From Sebastes aleutianus (taxonomy: Eukaryota > Chordata > Actinopteri > Perciformes > Sebastidae): a DNA stretch of 64,000 bases. The stretch is taken from the NCBI GenBank assembly GCA_916700875.1, contig CAKAKS010000290.1:62001-126000 (forward strand), written 5' to 3'. Within the stretch, counting starts at the first letter, position 1; each line of letters begins with the position of its first letter. Under the pieces are notes generated by a model, which had not been told where the DNA came from, made no database searches, and saw only the letters and a program-made list of their open reading frames with translations. The position numbers and the translations under genes were made by a program. Below are positions 42,301-53,415 of the stretch, piece after piece.

Positions 42301-42356
42301 CCAAATTTGGTGCTTGTATCACTATTTGCATGATTTTTCCACTATCCGCTCCACTA
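39345..42356 (+). mobile_element. 3-kb element with about 0.86-kb inverted arms and TTA target duplication
   Basis: The ends TAGTGGAGCGG and CCGCTCCACTA are flanked by TTA at 39342-39344 and 42357-42359. Unit 2 (near 47925) has an uninterrupted gattttgccttagtcttt at this place. The arms (about 39345-40204 and 41502-42356) are inverted copies, including the aagatggccgcc-type blocks that are themselves inverted inside each arm. The single-copy centre of about 1.3 kb carries a decayed gene on the plus strand that does not resemble a known transposase. The superfamily is not clear to me: a TTA duplication would suit Harbinger, but the terminal sequence is unfamiliar. Confidence 0.8.
40568..41505 (+). 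pseudogene. Decayed cargo gene of an uncharacterised animal family
   Basis: The first frame has KCCLCQMDKNEGLTSP, RLDDGSGIEETLMKN and NTKLQRAEKR. It continues PKCFLCEEEGGNLR, a TAA at 40961, then in the same frame AMTMKLNER and FSDGKLLPNLSAGD. After a frame change it reads KAAQMIRRDMFQ, SLLQFVCMIEHGADIKSQLQ, and finally FAMYVGLSVFAKTRKRQLID before the right arm begins. From memory, this order of cysteine-pair motif, DDGSGIEETL and a second cysteine pair matches uncharacterised proteins common in fish and corals. A stop codon and at least two frame changes show decay. The reading breaks off where the inverted arm starts. Confidence 0.65.
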
Positions 42357-42567
42357 TTAGTCTTCTCTGTTTATACACTCCCTAGCTCTAAAACTGAACC
42401 TGTTACAGCCTCTGAAAGACAGCATTGCATTGTGGGAGAATAGTGTGCATCAACAGCACGTACAAAAATCTACTATATTTGGTCTGCATAGTGTCTGGTT
42501 TGAGTAAACTCTATTTGTCACTTTTCAAGTGTGAACACACTAAGAAGCTGCTTAGAGTCAGTATGTA

Positions 42568-44418
42568 CAGCGTCGGCGTTGGGGGCGGGCTATGGGGGTC
42601 CAGGCCCGTCCAAAAAGGTCACTGTGTCCCCTCAGCTGAATTCTCTCCTGACAAAAACTAAACTGAAATAACAGCTAAGCTATAAGTAAAATTAAGTCAT
42701 TCAGTTTGGTAATGGAAGGACTTAACACTGCAATGCAAAATAAAGCACAAAACAGTGATAGTTTTGCATTTAGGAAACAACTAGGACATGTACTTGGGCT
42801 TGATTACATTGTTTTCTATTGTAGGGTCCTAACTGGCCACGAGCAACACGGCGCTGCACAGCAACACGGCGCTGCACAGCAACACGGCGCTGCACAGCGC
42901 GGCGTGACGTTTTGTCTGAACTTCTACCGGATACACGGTTCCTATTTTTTTCTGTCACTCATATTGAGAGGAACGGCTGGTTAGTTTAGATAAAATGAGC
43001 CGAGAAAACCGGGTCAGTTGTCCTGGATGTAAATGAAAATATTAACTTGATTACTGACACTTTCAGCACAGGCATTGACGCCCGCAGTTATATGTAATAA
43101 AGTTCACTAGTGAAACTTTATTACGAGCTACCTGTCAAAAAATATAACAGCCTCCTCACTAATGGTTCAAATAAAACACGAACACACAGCGCAAAGATAC
43201 AACTATGGAAACTCTGGGAAATATGAGCCGTCACTACAATATTTCAGTAAGAAGCCTCGTTTTGATCCGCTCCGTTTGCGTGTTTTTTTTTTTTTTGTTG
43301 TTTTTTTTAATCTAGCTCAATAGAAAAAAAATGAGAGAGAGTAGACCTACAAACCTGGTGCATTAAAGCACAATTAGGACCAAGAGAGTAAAAAGCATCC
43401 TGTGCTCCTCTCATATCTTACTTTTTCTACCTGTTTGGATTATTCTGTTCAGTATCGTGGAATAAAACAATGGACTAATGTTACACTACAGCAGGCTGAG
43501 CAGGGACAACAACTGGTGAGGGAAACATCCACATTAAGTCTTTCTTAACATAAATGATAGTTATGAAGAAATCAGTCAGACTGTTAGATTAATGTGTTGT
43601 TTAACTCCCTGTTAACTGTATCTGGGCACCCGTGTGTGTGCACATTTTGACCCTGGCATGAGCAAGACGCAGGGCGGGCCTGAGGAGTTATCTGTAGCCT
43701 ACAGTACGTCCTCATTTCAAAACAGAAACTATAATAAGGTGGCAGCTGGCTGGAGAAGATAACTAGATAACAACCTACTTCCTCTTGGCTATATCGTATG
43801 TTATTTCCAGTAAATGTCACAAATAAAACGTGTGTTTTCTGATAATAATAAAAAAAGTACGAACGTAGGAAGATAACATGTTATTATTAATTATGTTATT
43901 ATAAGTACTACTAACCCATCTTTGAGGTGGTTACGTCTTCAGCTCCAGTCTGATCTGGAGCTCACAGCTGGTTTGTTTACATGATGTAACAGAAGTGCAG
44001 ATTTAACGTATTCAGTGGACAGAGAGCGTCAGATGTATATAAATACCATTGTATTGATATTTTCAACAGGTTATTTTCTTAAAGAAAAACATCAAAGGAC
44101 TTAATTCCATATGCACCTTTTTAAGCAATTCTACAGCATGCGATTCTATGCAGTGCGATGTGGGACGCTCACATCCAGTTAGGACACGGTGTTAGTTTAT
44201 AACCTGTTTTTGTGGACATAACAGCATGTGTATGCGTGTGTGCGCGCCTGTGCGCATAAGTGGCAGTATGTATACACCTCTCTGTCAATTTCTTTCTTTC
44301 ATGAAACATGATAATGTTAAAGATACACTTAATGAAGGCTACATGAAGTGAAAAAATGCCCCCCCCCCCTGTCAAAGCTGATTGCCCGTCTGCCCCTAAC
44401 ACTCTGGCGCCGACCCTG
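42568..44418 (+). mobile_element. Non-autonomous hAT element with 8-bp target duplication
   Basis: The ends CAGCGTCGGCG and CGCCGACCCTG are flanked by AGTATGTA at 42560-42567 and 44419-44426. Unit 3 (near 48134) has a single cagtatgtagtttag, an empty site. The 1851-bp element contains an 18-bp minisatellite but no transposase frame. A 5'-truncated relative lies at 4035-4709. Confidence 0.9.
42843..42896. repeat. 18-bp minisatellite
   Basis: Three tandem units of gcaacacggcgctgcaca lie inside the hAT element. Confidence 0.9.
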
Positions 44419-44662
44419 AGTATGTAGTTTAGATTTGTGACACGATGGAGGTTCACCGGAAGTCTTTAACGCAGGCCTGCATGGTCTCCAGTGACCTTTA
44501 GTGTGCTTTGTTATTTTCCAGCATACAACATTTTTCACTCACCTTTGTACCCCCTACATCACTACCTTTACTGATTTTTTCACATAGCATTGCTTTATTT
44601 ATGTACATTTTAATACATTATTCTCACTTTTGCTTCAAACCACGTGTTCTTCACCTTTTGTC

Positions 44663-46083
44663 TAGGGTGACCAGATCCCAACAAACCAAATGTGGGACAA
44701 AGATTATGTTTGTGTGGGACAATGTGGGACACGTTACCAAGGCTGAGGGGGTAGTCTATATTTTTGATATGTCTATTTAACTTAAATGATAAACATTTCT
44801 ATTCTGCCCCGTATCCTGTAACATTTCTATGTTTTGCCTGAATGCATCCATAGATTGTCACATCTCTTTTTGAGCCGCACGTTTCTTGTGAGACTCACAT
44901 GAACTGTGTCCCTTCATGTCGTATTCCCCCTGTGGCAAATTGAAAAACAACTGGCAAATTTCATAAAAAACTCTGAGAATCGCCTTCCACCAGCTTATAA
45001 ATACTTAAAGGGACTATTTGTAACTTTGTACGCGCATATATGTAGCGGGTCGTCACACATGCGCGCTCGCATATGCGCGTTCGCGTGTAGCCGCTGTACC
45101 CTCCTCCTCTGCCTGCTCTCCTTCACTCAGACAGCTCAGCTCGCTCCACCTCTAGACGTGAACGCGCGCTCACTCCACACTGCAGAAGAGTTAGTTTAGC
45201 TCTGAGAATATCTAGTGAATGCACAGGGGACGTTTGTGCAGAAATAACTGCTGCAGCTCCTCCAGACCAACAGAGGTTTTCCGTGTCTTGTGAAGTGACG
45301 GAGCTTTACGTTGTCTTCTCGTTACCGACCGGGTGCCTGTGTCTCCTCTGCTCTCTCCGGCTGCGGGCGGAGAGAGCAGGGAGGCATGCTGCGGAGACAT
45401 GCTGCAGATCCCCGCTGCCTCAGCCTGCACTTAGGCAGGAAAAGCCAACACTAGGATCAGATCTAAATCATGTTCATGGAGAGATCTTCGTCTGGTCAGC
45501 TAACATTACTGCCAAGCAGCTGAAATATAGAGTGATATTGTGGTTTTAGCTGACTTGTGTCGCCTCACTGTTTTGAGCGATGCTCGTTCAGGTATATTGA
45601 GAGCGAGCAAGCGCGAGCCCGACGCTGACTTTCGTTGATTTCACGGCCACAGGTGTCGCTGTTAAGAAGCATTTCTGAAAGTTACAAATAGTCCCTTTAA
45701 GTCTTTGTTGTAGCTGCTCTTCCTTTTCTTTGTGGTAGTTTCCATCATATTCCGCCTAAATCTGCATAGCTTGTGACTTTGCGGTGACTCGCAATTTTCT
45801 CCGTTGGGTGTAGTGTGGCAAAGACGGTAAAATGTTAACCTGCACTTGACCCACGTGTGTGCAGTTTGACAGCAAACAGTCCCGTAGTGACAGCCTTCCC
45901 TGCTTTCTCCACAGCCATTGGATAAAAGCCAGATTTTTAAAAAAGCATCTCTCCTGCAGTGGTTTGACTCTTGAAAACTAGAGCCAATGAAATTGTGGGA
46001 CATTGTCTCAATATGTTGGACATGGGACAAGGGATAAAAATGCTCTGCAGTCCCTCGTAAAGTGGGACACCTCGGTCACCCTA
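44663..46083 (+). mobile_element. hAT-type MITE carrying a TTAA element
   Basis: It starts TAGGGTGACCAGATCCC and ends GGTCACCCTA. The left flank is CTTTTGTC (44655-44662) and the right flank reads ctttgtc, one base shorter. Unit 1 (near 38078) has an uninterrupted cccttttgtctgaacc, the empty site. At 45005-45700 a second element sits inside it. The same MITE at the same target is present in unit 3 (48374-49102) without that inner element. Confidence 0.85.
45005..45700 (-). mobile_element. TTAA-flanked element inside the hAT MITE
   Basis: The termini TTAAAGGGACTATTTG and the inverse, with TTAA at each outer end, match the element at 5177-5935 in inverse orientation. The sister MITE in unit 3 lacks it: it reads aaatacttataagtag at 48711 and then gtctttgttg, so insertion took place after the units had separated. 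Confidence 0.8.
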
Positions 46084-46433
46084 CCTTTGTCTGAACCTTG
46101 AACCAGCTCATGACATCAGGCTTGAATTTGTTGTGACAAATACTGCTTTTAGCAATACTGCTGTATAGCCTACTGCTTGTAAATTCAGAGAGTCACACTG
46201 GTTGACTCAGTAGTTAAGCATCTAACATTTGTGTCTGCATTTGTTTTAGCATCGGCACACCTTCAATAGTTGGATTCAAACAAAAAATCATTGCACCTCC
46301 CCCCACCCACCGTACAAACACTCTCTGTCAGCAGTAAGCAAACCGGTAGTATGACATTGTGTAAAAACAAAACAAGATAAAAACATTAAACATCTACAGT
46401 GTAAGGGAGCAGCAGAACCTGAATGCACTAAAA

Positions 46434-47638
46434 CAGGGGTTCTCAACCTTTTGCAACTGAAGGCCCACTTGTGATTGTCAAAACATTTCCGAGGACCACC
46501 TTCCCAAATAAATGAGTAAAAAACCTAACATGTTTATACAACAAATAATAAACTGGGCTGTAGATATGTGTTATGCCACTGTCAGCTGTAATGACCAAAA
46601 TACATATTCTGCTTACCCTCAGTGAGACACTTGGGCTTGCCTTTATTCCTTCCAGAAGTTGGCATTCGATGTCATCACTCATGTCAATAATTCTTCTGCT
46701 CACGGTGTCATTGGAGAGGGGTATTGACTGAATTTTGGTTGCAGCGGCTTCCCCCAGTAACTCTCGGCACATATCCACAGCGCTTGGCAAAATAAGCTCC
46801 TCTGCAATCGTAAAGGGTTTCTTGCTACGAGCTACACGAGCAGCAACCATATAGCTAGCTTTCAAAGTGGCTTTTGACTGAGTTGTTAATGTTGTGATGA
46901 CTTTCTGTTGTGCCTGAAGCCCGTCTCTTTTCCTTAGGAAATATTCTTTTGGCTTCTCGACGCATCCTGGGTGCTTTGTGTTTAAGTGTCTCTGGAGCTT
47001 CGATGGTTTTAGCGCCTCATTTGACAAGATTTCACCACATTCAACACATTGTGCCTTGGGCTCAGCATCACTGCCTGCCATTACGAATCCAAATTTAATG
47101 TATTCAGGGTCATATTTCCTCACCACACGCTTCGGAGCTTTTACTGGCGCAGGGTTGTCTCCCACATCACTTTTTCGCTTTAAAAACCGATCCATTTTGT
47201 CTCACTGCATCCGAGAATGTTAGCTAGCTAACAGTGGCAAACACGTTTGTCTCTACCTGATGATGTTTGGTGTTTTTACACAAGGCCTATTGAAGGAGGT
47301 TGGGTCACACTTAATCATCGCGTCTTCGGGGTACCGCACATGCGCAGTAATATCTGCTCTGCACTCGCCGAAATTGAGCCGATCGCAACGCACGACCGCA
47401 GCTCCAGTTACACTGCGCATGTGTTATACCCAATACAAGACCCGTGTCCGCCCGTGTCTCAGCCTCCTTCAATAGGCTTTGGTTTTACGGCAGCTGGCAT
47501 CTTACCTCCTTTAGGTTTTACCTGTTCACTTTGCTAAATAATAATAAAAAAATAATCTAGTACCACTGCCTCCGCGGCCCACTAGATGGCGCTCTGAGGC
47601 CCACCGGTGGGCCGCGGCCCACTGGTTGAGAATGGCTG
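46434..47638 (-). mobile_element. hAT (Charlie-like) element with 8-bp target duplication
   Basis: The ends CAGGGGTTCTCAACC and the inverse of CAGCCATTCTCAACC are flanked by CACTAAAA at 46426-46433 and 47639-47646. Unit 1 has the empty site near 39046 (gaatgcactgaaagatctg). The 1205-bp element contains the start of a transposase gene on the minus strand but not its catalytic part. Confidence 0.9.
46622..47195 (-). pseudogene. N-terminal part of a BED-zinc-finger hAT transposase
   Basis: The frame starts MDRFLKRKSDVGDN at 47195 and has a BED-type zinc finger: CVECGEILSN, then LQRHLNTKHPGC (C-x2-C and H-x4-H). It continues with AARVARSKKPFTIAEELILP and LSNDTVSRRIIDMSDDIE, as in ZBED-type and Charlie-like hAT transposases. 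The homology ends at about residue 191 (ASPSVSLR). The frame then runs on to 46443 with unrelated residues. The DDE catalytic and dimerisation regions are missing, so this is an internally deleted element. Up to the deletion there is no stop. Confidence 0.8.
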
Positions 47639-48373
47639 CACTAAAAGATCTGAGTGTCACGGTCTGGTTCTCCGCCCAGAGGCCCTCCGACTTTTTCTTA
47701 AGACTTAATCTTGCATCTTTTTAGTGGCTTATATTGCTTCTGTTTTGTCTGGAGGATTTTGGTTTCTACGTTTTGGGTTTTCTGTTACATTCCTTGTCTC
47801 ATTCTTCATTTAGTGATTCCTGTTTTATTTCTGATAAGTTCACTCCTCATGTGTCATGTTTAGTTTTACTTCCTGTCTCTGTGTGTTTTCCTGCCTCCTT
47901 GATTATTCCTCACCTGCCTCTGATTTTGCCTTAGTCTTTCCTGTTTATACACTCCCTAGGTCTAAAACTGAACCTGCTACAGCCTCTGAAAGACAGTATT
48001 GCATTGTGGGAGAATAGTGTGCATCAACAGCACGTACAAAAATCTACTATATTTGGTCTGCATAGTGTCTGGTTTGAGTAAACTCTATTTGTCACTTTTC
48101 AAGTGTGACCACACTAAGAAGCTGCTTAGAGTCAGTATGTAGTTTAGATTTGTGACACGATGGAGGTTCACAGGAAGTCTTTAACGCAGGCCTGCATGGT
48201 CTCCAGTGTCCTTTAGTTTGCTTTGTTATTTTCCAACATACAACATTTTTCACTCACCTTTGTACCCCCTACATCACTGACTGTGATTTTTCACATAGCA
48301 TTGCTTTATTTATGTAAATTTTAAAACATCATTCTCACTTTTGTTTCAAACCACGTGTTCTTCCCCTTTTGTC

Positions 48374-49102
48374 TAGGGTGACCAGATCCCAACAAACCAA
48401 ATGTGGGACAAAGAGTATGTTTGTGTGGGACAATGTGGGACACGTTACCTAGGCTCAGAAGTAGTCTACAATTTTGATATGTCTATTTAACTTAAATAAT
48501 AAACATTTCTATTCTGCCCCTTATCCTGTAACATCTCTATGCTTTGCCTGAATGCATCCATAGATTGTCACATCTCTTTTTGAGCCACACGTTTCTTGTG
48601 AGACTCACATGAACTGTGTCCCTTCATGTCGTATTCCCCCTGTGTGAAATTGAAAAATAACTGGCAAATTTCATGAAAAACTCTGAGAATCGCCTTCCAC
48701 CAGCTTATAAATACTTATAAGTAGTTTCACAGTCTTTGTTGTAGCTGCTCTTCATTTTCTTTGTGGTAGTTTCCATCATATTCCGCCTAAATCTGCATAG
48801 CTTGTGACTTTGTGGTGACTTGCAATTTTCCCCGTTGGGCATAGCGTAGCAAAGACGGTGAAATGTTAACCTGCACTTGACCCATGTGTGTGCAGTTTGA
48901 CAGAAAACGCAGCGCCCTGATGACAGCCTTCATTGCTTTCTTCACAAAGCCAGATTTTAAAAAAGCATCTGTCCTGCAGTGGTTTGACTCTTGAAAACTA
49001 GAGCCAATGAAATTGTGGGACATTGTCTCAATATGTGGGACGTGGGACAAGGAATAAAAATGCTGTGCAGTCCCTCTTAAACTGGGACACCTGGTCACCC
49101 TA
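48374..49102 (+). mobile_element. hAT-type MITE, intact copy
   Basis: The ends TAGGGTGACC and GGTCACCCTA are flanked by perfect 8-bp repeats CTTTTGTC at 48366-48373 and 49103-49110. The length is 729 bp, with no transposase. Confidence 0.9.
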
Positions 49103-49215
49103 CTTTTGTCTGAACCTTGAACCAGCTCATGACATCAGGCTTGAATTTGTTGTGACAAATATTGCTTTTAGCAATACTGCTGTTCACTGGCATCATTCGT
49201 AGCTCCACATGAATT

Positions 49216-50887
49216 CACCATTAACTATTCACCTGAACAGTTTATGATATTGTGAATGGTATCATTGTAAACATTGTCCATCCAAACATAGGGATAGACA
49301 TCACCTTTTCTGTGTTATACTGTTTGGCACAGGAGATATGATGCAAAATACATTATGGTAATTTTGGTTGCGATGGCTCCATATCTCAAAATGTTTAGGG
49401 CTCCAAACTGTTCAAGTGTACCAAGTTTCATGCCTTTATAAAAAAGTGAACATCATTTTCACATTTCACCTGGAATATAACCCATTGCCACTGAGTCAGG
49501 GCCTCATCAGTTGGAACATGTTTATATTGACAATGAGGTAAGAGTGAGAAAACATAAAATAATGGATAGAGAATTAATTTCTTAGTACAGTTTTTTGAGT
49601 TTTTGTATTATTTTGTGTTTCTGCTGCTTAGAAAGCCATTTACAAACGGCCCCAATAACAGAATCCAATGCAAGGTTCTGAACATTCTATCAGATACAAA
49701 CTGCACAAAGTTACGTTTATTCTGATAAGAAATGTTGTTATTGTTGTTAGTCATATAATATATCAATTTAAAGCTCTTTTTGTGCTCTTTATGCTGGAAC
49801 TATCCATGGGCACATCAGATCAATATGAAGTTAGTTATAAGGGCATTTGGAGTGGCATTCAGAATTTGCCCCATTGCAGCATTAGAGGTCAAAGGTCAAA
49901 TTCTCTTGACCTCAGTGTCATGACAATGTGACCGATGGATAGATTATAGTCTAAGCTTTACAACGATATATGACTTCATGATATTGTGTGTTGGTTTCCC
50001 TCTTTTATACTGGATCTATGTGTAAAATGGCGAAAAAAGATGGAAACATTTGAATGATGGAGGGATGAAAAAAGGAGTGATAGCACATAGAAAGCTACCA
50101 TTGCTGCAATGCTATCATGCATTTTCCAACACTAAGGACATAGACCTTTAAAAAAAATCACTATGAGACTTGGTCCCTCCAAAGTGGCACGACCAACCCC
50201 CTGGCTCATGGACTAAGTAACTATATAGTGTATATTCATGAAACAACAGGGAGAGGACACCACAATGCTTTTTGACCTTTTATTTTTCTTGGATCACTTG
50301 TCTGCTGATTAATACATTGTGTTACTGTGTATACTTACAGTTAGTGTGTTTTTTTTTTTAAGTGTGTGCTGCAAAGCAGGAATTATGCATAGTGTGGATG
50401 TCCTACACGTAACACTCACTATGTTGCCAGGCTGGCTTTCAGTACAGTGTCTGGGTCTTGTTAAAAATTATGTTTTCAATGAGCACCACATCACTGACTT
50501 CTTATCCATTATGGACTAAATAAGTATTTCCACTAGATTGACATGCATGCTACATCCATCCACCCTTCTTTCTTTCTTTCTATAATATAATAATATAATC
50601 TTTCTGGTCGTAATAGGGCAGACCATGCACAATTCCTGCTGTGCTTATTAATGTGTTTTAAATAATTTACAAACTGTTAGATGTCTGTAGACATACAGCA
50701 CACACTTAAAAAAGCAAATATAGTGATTTATTTAAAAAGAGTCAATGTTTAAAATCACACAAAAACCAAACCTGCAGGACTTGGACCGAGATATGGAGAT
50801 AAAAAGACAGACATTGAGGAAATTAGAAAGAGAAGTGGTAATTTTAACCGTACACCGTAAGCATGTGTGTAACATGTATAAATCATG

Positions 50888-50888
<1 letters not shown>
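49216..50888. other. Unassigned region
   Basis: I see no supported gene or named element. The motif ggtcaaaggtcaaattctct-like text near 49885 and ttatgctggaac-type sequence nearby are not decisive. Confidence 0.35.

Positions 50889-50932
<44 letters not shown>
50889..50932. repeat. (TA)n microsatellite
   Basis: An almost pure TA dinucleotide run. Confidence 0.95.
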
Positions 50933-50933
<1 letters not shown>

Positions 50934-51758
50934 ATACGAGAGTCCTCTCTTATCTTCTGAGCAAGGGGTTCTAACATTAGTGCGAACAGTAAGGAACTCA
51001 GGGGGCAACCCTCTCTTGTGGATCGACCAAGAGGAAAGGAAGTGTATTTTTCAGCAAAACCTTTAAGTCATGGTTAATAGGTTGGATTGAGATCTGGTGA
51101 CTGTGAAGGCCTTAGCATATGATTCACATAATTTTCATAAAAAACATTCACTGACTCCTTATTCCATGCATGAAACTATCTGCATTCATCACATATGATC
51201 TGTGTGTAAAGTTGGCCGAGTGGCTAAGGCTTAAAATTCCAGGTAAGCAGTCCAGGTGTATTTATTAACAATAGTGGAAACCAACAATCCAGTGCAAAAA
51301 TATGTACAGTGCAGGCCTGGCATCCAAGAAACAGGTTTTTCAAAAATAATGAAAAATAATAAGCAAAATGACAAAAATATATAAAGACACAGCATAGGCT
51401 ATGCCCCTTTAATTTTTGGGCCCTTGCAGCTCTCCGATCTGGCTTGTCTCTCATTGAGGTTCACTCTCCACTGAACCACCTCCAGGTATTCCAGCCTCCT
51501 CTTTTATGAAGCTGGATCCTACTAAGTAATATTGATAATAATTAATAATCAATCAAACAACAGCATAATAATATCTAGTCCAAAAAATAGGACATAATTT
51601 ATAGTTAAATTATAAAACATTTAATATAACATTTTGAGGCAAGAAATTATTCAAACTAATTAAAATTGCATTGCCCTTTGGCCTTAGCATATGATTCATA
51701 TAATTTTCATAATCTGTCACCAGTCTACACAACATTAAAATTGATACACACATATATA
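50933..51758. other. Unassigned region with decayed repeat pieces
   Basis: The phrase gagatctggtgactgtgaag (51090-51110) is typical of Tc1-like remnants, and the neighbouring ccttagcatatgattca recurs at 51678, so two copies of a small piece flank about 570 bp. A tRNA-Ser/Leu-like A box lies near 51213 without a B box. No gene is supported. Confidence 0.4.
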
Positions 51759-51768
51759 TACTGATCAG

Positions 51769-52750
51769 TAGGGGTATAACGATTATCGTTTTTTACAACG
51801 ATACGATACGATATTTGGCTCATCTAACTGAAATAAATAGCTGATACTGGACAGAACAGGTCGGGATTTCTCTAAGTTTTTCTTGGAAGGGAATCAGGGA
51901 TAAACTAATTATGGATATAAACAAGTAAACAACGAATAATGGCAAATACATACAGCTTTTATTTGAAAATAATAAAAAGTGCAGGACCTGCTAATTCAGT
52001 TCTCAAGATACAAGGCAGAACAATATTTAACAAAAAATATAATAAACCAACTTCTATTCAAGTTAAATGAACAGTGATTTAACCTGTTGCTTCTGTCCTC
52101 ATTTTCAATATAAACTGTAGAGCAATAATACAGTGATCAACCGCTTATAGTAATCAAACCGCTGATAGTGATCAAACAGCTTGGGACACTAATCATTCCT
52201 ACACAAATGCTGTTTAATAATCTGCTGATAGTAATCCAGTAGTCCACCTACAGTGTTCATTTAGGGTATTTTCATACATGAAAACATCTGGAAAAACATT
52301 TTAAACTACGTTAGACTGACGTTAGTTGAAATTCTGTTTTGTTTTTTTACTTTACTCCTGTCGTGATAATTCGCCTCGCGGACCGTCAGCTCTCCAACTG
52401 GATACGTGAGGCTGATGCTGCGTTCACATACAGTAGATATCATGACGGGAAAAGGAAAGTCATGTTCTCTGAATGAAAAAACGACAGCGCATCGGGAAAG
52501 CGCCTGCTCATCTCCCTCCACGCCGCTACAGGTGAGAGAGGAGGAGTCCAGTGCTCCGTTCCTCTGCATGCGCGCCTTAATATGCGCCAAATCCTTAATA
52601 TCGATACAATCGATTTTTTGCGTTTCAAATTGATTTTATATCGATATACGTCCCCCGTGAAGGACAACTTGCCGAGTACCTATCGATGTAGTTGTATCGT
52701 AGGAATATAAATCGATACATCGATGTAGTAGATGAATCGTTACACCCCTA
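51769..52750. mobile_element. hAT-like MITE
   Basis: The ends TAGGGGTATAACGAT and the inverse (aatcgttacacccct) are flanked by CTGATCAG and CCGACCAG, an 8-bp duplication with two changes. The subterminal regions are rich in cgatac/tatcgat motifs. There is no transposase frame. It interrupts a Tc1 remnant whose two parts lie on either side. Confidence 0.75.
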
Positions 52751-53044
52751 CCGACCAGCCATAACATTAGGATACCATGAGCACCGTGACCGGTCTGCGG
52801 CTACGCAGCCCCATACGCAACACACTGTGATGCACTGTGTGTTCTGACCCCTTTGTATCAGAACCTGCATTAACCTTTTCAGCAATGTGAGCTCCAGTAG
52901 CTCTTCTATTGGATAGGACAACACGGGCCAGCCTTCGTTCCCCACGTGCATCAATGAGCCTCGGGTCTGACCATGTTGCCAGCTCACTGGTTTTCACTTC
53001 ACCTGTCAGTGGTCTTAATGTTATGGCTGACCGATGTACAATGT
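52751..53044 (-). pseudogene. Tc1-like element remnant with transposase N-terminal fragment
   Basis: On the minus strand the frame reads SDPRLIDARGERRLARVVLS, then NRRATGAHIAEKVNAGSDTK and SEHTVHHSVLRMGLRSRRPV, the second helix-turn-helix region of Tc1-like transposases. The terminal phrase ccagccataacatta at the left and cttaatgttatggctg at the right form inverted ends. The left terminus is split by the MITE above. The catalytic domain is absent. Confidence 0.75.
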
Positions 53045-53415
53045 TTCGTCTGTTTGACCCACTGCTTGTCTCAGTCATTGACCGCCTGCGCCCTCCTGCT
53101 CTGTCGAGGTAGGAGTTGCGGCGGCGGGATGTGGGCCGTAAGCGTAATTGCTTTGTGGTAACTCCCGTATTGCATAAGGTCATTCTGCATTTCCCTCTTT
53201 TTTCTCTTTTCTGCCCCTGACTTCTGTTGCCTTTTCTGGGGCCATTCTTTCTGAAACTGTCGCGGCGATATTGTGGCCAGGCTGTTTTGGTGCCCCTCTT
53301 TTGGGGCTGTTTTGGTTGGCAATATCTCCACATTGCAAGAAGGTTCTGGGTTCGAACCCGGCTTGGGGCCATTCTGTGTGGACTTTGCATGTTCTGTGTG
53401 GTGGTTATTGGGCTT
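53045..53415 (+). mobile_element. SINE-derived segment, copy 2
   Basis: It contains ggttctgggttcgaacccgg (B box) and ttctgtgtggactttgcatg, a standard tRNA-SINE body phrase. It corresponds to 8113-8340 but has extra sequence (near 53095-53270) and a different 3' part. On the minus strand an acceptor (tcttttacag) ends next to it, as in copy 1. Confidence 0.6.

Larger units (their letters stand above)
37935..49215 (+). repeat. Three tandem copies of one unit, each modified by transposons
   Basis: The landmarks gcattgtgggagaatagtgt, gaaccttgaaccagctcatg, ggtagtatgacattg, cctgaatgcact and cagcctctgaaagacag occur in the same order in unit 1 (about 37935-42420), unit 2 (about 42421-47990) and, partially, unit 3 (about 47991-49215). 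Stripped of insertions a unit is roughly 1.0-1.5 kb. Unit 1 lacks about 250 bp that units 2 and 3 share (ctactatatttggtctgc to ctacatcactg). A separate inverted copy lies at 22014-22377, so the unit is also dispersed. Part of it resembles the solo LTR at 26784, which may hint at a retroelement origin. Confidence 0.8.

Noticed and set aside
42706..42984. Open frame with a QHGAAQQHGAAQ repeat
   Set aside because: The peptide repeat is a translation of the 18-bp minisatellite in a non-coding hAT element.
51205..51235. tRNA-Ser/Leu-like start (gttggccgagtggctaaggc)
   Set aside because: No B box, no anticodon arm and no closing acceptor strand follow. It is at most a tRNA-derived fragment.
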